The notes under the pieces were generated by a model. That model was not told where the DNA came from. It saw nothing but the letters and a program-made list of their open reading frames with translations, and searched no databases. Shown one piece after another: positions 4,585 through 5,354 of a stretch of DNA of 5,354 bases (the first letter of the stretch is position 1; every line of letters starts with the position of its first letter). Source of the DNA: Desulfoprunum sp. Its GTDB lineage: Bacteria; Desulfobacterota; Desulfobulbia; Desulfobulbales; Desulfocapsaceae. The DNA is taken from the NCBI GenBank assembly GCA_030696435.1, contig JAUYSF010000247.1, positions 1 to 5,354 on the forward strand, in the 5' to 3' direction. The position numbers were made by a program, and so were the translations under genes.

Positions 4585-5354
4585 ATGGGAAAGGCATTGC
4601 ACATTCAATCGGCTCGACGAAAGACGTTTCTTGATAAGGTACGTGCCTCTTTACCAAAAGGCGGCAATCTCAATCTCTGCCTGACCTGCGGCGCCTGTGT
4701 CTCCGGCTGTCCCGCGGCGGGCTTAGAGGGCATGGATCCGCGAAAATTCCTGCGTATGGCAGCCATGGGCCTGGATGAAGAAATAACCGGCCATAATTGG
4801 GTCTGGCTCTGCTCGATGTGCACGCGCTGCACCTATGTTTGCCCCATGGAGATCAATATTGCCGGGCTGATTATGGAGGCCCGCAAGCTCTGGCCGCGGG
4901 ATCAACGTCCCCGGGGGATTCTCCAGTCCTGCGATATGGCCTTGCGCAATGAGAGTACCAGCGCCACCGGCACGCCACCGGCAGACTTCCGCTTTGTCGT
5001 TGAAGATGTGTTGGCGGAAGTCCGCGAAACCCAGCCGGGTTGGGAGAACCTTCAAGCTCCCATCGACAAACATGGGGCCACCTTTTTTCTCAGTCAGAAT
5101 TCCCGAGAACCCGTATCCCTACCTGACGAAATGGTCCCCTTGTGGAAGATTCTGCATCTGGCCGGTGCCGACTGGACCTATGGCAGCACGGCCTGGGCCG
5201 GAGAGAATTATTGCATGTTTCTGGCCGATGACGAAGGCTGGCGGACGATCACCACCGCGACGGTGCGCAAGGCTGAAGAATTGGAGTGCAAGATTTATCT
5301 CAACACCGAATGCGGCCATTCGACCTTCTCGGTGAACCAGGGAATCCGTCGTTT
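4585..5354 (+). CDS. Heterodisulfide-reductase-like iron-sulfur protein (HdrC/HdrD type), 3' end missing
   Basis: The visible 256 codons run off the right edge. Two [4Fe-4S] ferredoxin motifs are clear: C32, C35, C38, C42P (CLTCGACVSGCP) and C76, C79, C82, C86P (CSMCTRCTYVCP). The stretch GMDPRKFLRMAAMGL between them is typical of HdrC, GlpC and fumarate-reductase-like linkers. From about residue 165 the protein resembles the first CCG (cysteine-rich) domain of HdrB, HdrD and GlcF, but the usual CC pair reads Y209-C210 and the following CxxC reads C243-G-H-S246, so a noncubane cluster may not form here. No signal peptide or membrane segment is visible. The role is electron transfer, probably between a soluble dehydrogenase or electron-transferring flavoprotein and another partner; the exact partner cannot be read. 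It is divergent from the lysine operon and may serve acyl-CoA oxidation there, which is inference. Glycolate- or lactate-oxidase iron-sulfur subunits are alternatives. Confidence 0.8.
   Translation, partial: MGKALHIQSARRKTFLDKVRASLPKGGNLNLCLTCGACVSGCPAAGLEGMDPRKFLRMAAMGLDEEITGHNWVWLCSMCTRCTYVCPMEINIAGLIMEARKLWPRDQRPRGILQSCDMALRNESTSATGTPPADFRFVVEDVLAEVRETQPGWENLQAPIDKHGATFFLSQNSREPVSLPDEMVPLWKILHLAGADWTYGSTAWAGENYCMFLADDEGWRTITTATVRKAEELECKIYLNTECGHSTFSVNQGIRR

Noticed and set aside
4723..5073. Minus-strand 116-codon open frame
   Set aside because: It is antisense to the iron-sulfur gene, whose cysteine motifs and ribosome-binding site clearly define the coding strand.
1..5354. tRNA, rRNA or CRISPR array
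   Set aside because: No cloverleaf-like segment, rRNA stretch or regularly spaced direct repeat was seen on reading; coding genes occupy nearly all of the window.

Overview
The window looks like accessory metabolic DNA from an anaerobic bacterium that ferments amino acids. It is moderately GC-rich, has bacterial Shine-Dalgarno sites and a sigma70-type promoter, and pairs a lysine-fermentation operon with a heterodisulfide-reductase-like (Hdr-like) iron-sulfur protein. That pairing, together with the protein character, suggests Desulfobacterota or a similar group of anaerobes. The assignment is inference from gene content, since no taxonomic marker is present.

Positions 1-4181, minus strand: one operon, read right to left. 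It runs TetR-family regulator (3546-4181), kdd (2485-3540), kamA (1057-2322), kamB (38-1021) and the first 18 codons of what is probably kamC (1-54, running off the left edge). kamA makes beta-lysine from L-lysine by a radical SAM/PLP mechanism. kdd oxidises 3,5-diaminohexanoate to 3-keto-5-aminohexanoate. The step between them, lysine 5,6-aminomutase KamDE, is not in the window and is expected to the left, beyond kamC. KamB and KamC are thought to keep that B12 enzyme active. The genes are tightly packed except for the 162 bp between kdd and kamA. That gap holds a 100-bp palindromic element with 16-bp terminal inverted repeats, flanking CTAG copies and a perfect 12-bp palindrome at its exact centre; it looks like an inserted MITE.

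Positions 4182-4584: a 403-bp divergent control region. A strong minus-strand promoter (TTGACA, 18 bp, TATTAT) abuts a palindrome (CTAAC-N4-GTTAG) lying on the predicted start of transcription. This is the expected layout for autorepression of the operon by its own TetR protein. Further right are a second dyad of the same 5-4-5 geometry, weak plus-strand promoter candidates and a bulged hairpin in the leader of the divergent gene.

Positions 4585-5354, plus strand: the start of a gene, cut by the right edge, for a protein with two [4Fe-4S] ferredoxin motifs followed by a CCG-like domain that appears to have lost key cysteines. It is divergent from the lysine operon and may handle electrons from downstream acyl-CoA oxidation, but that link rests only on position.
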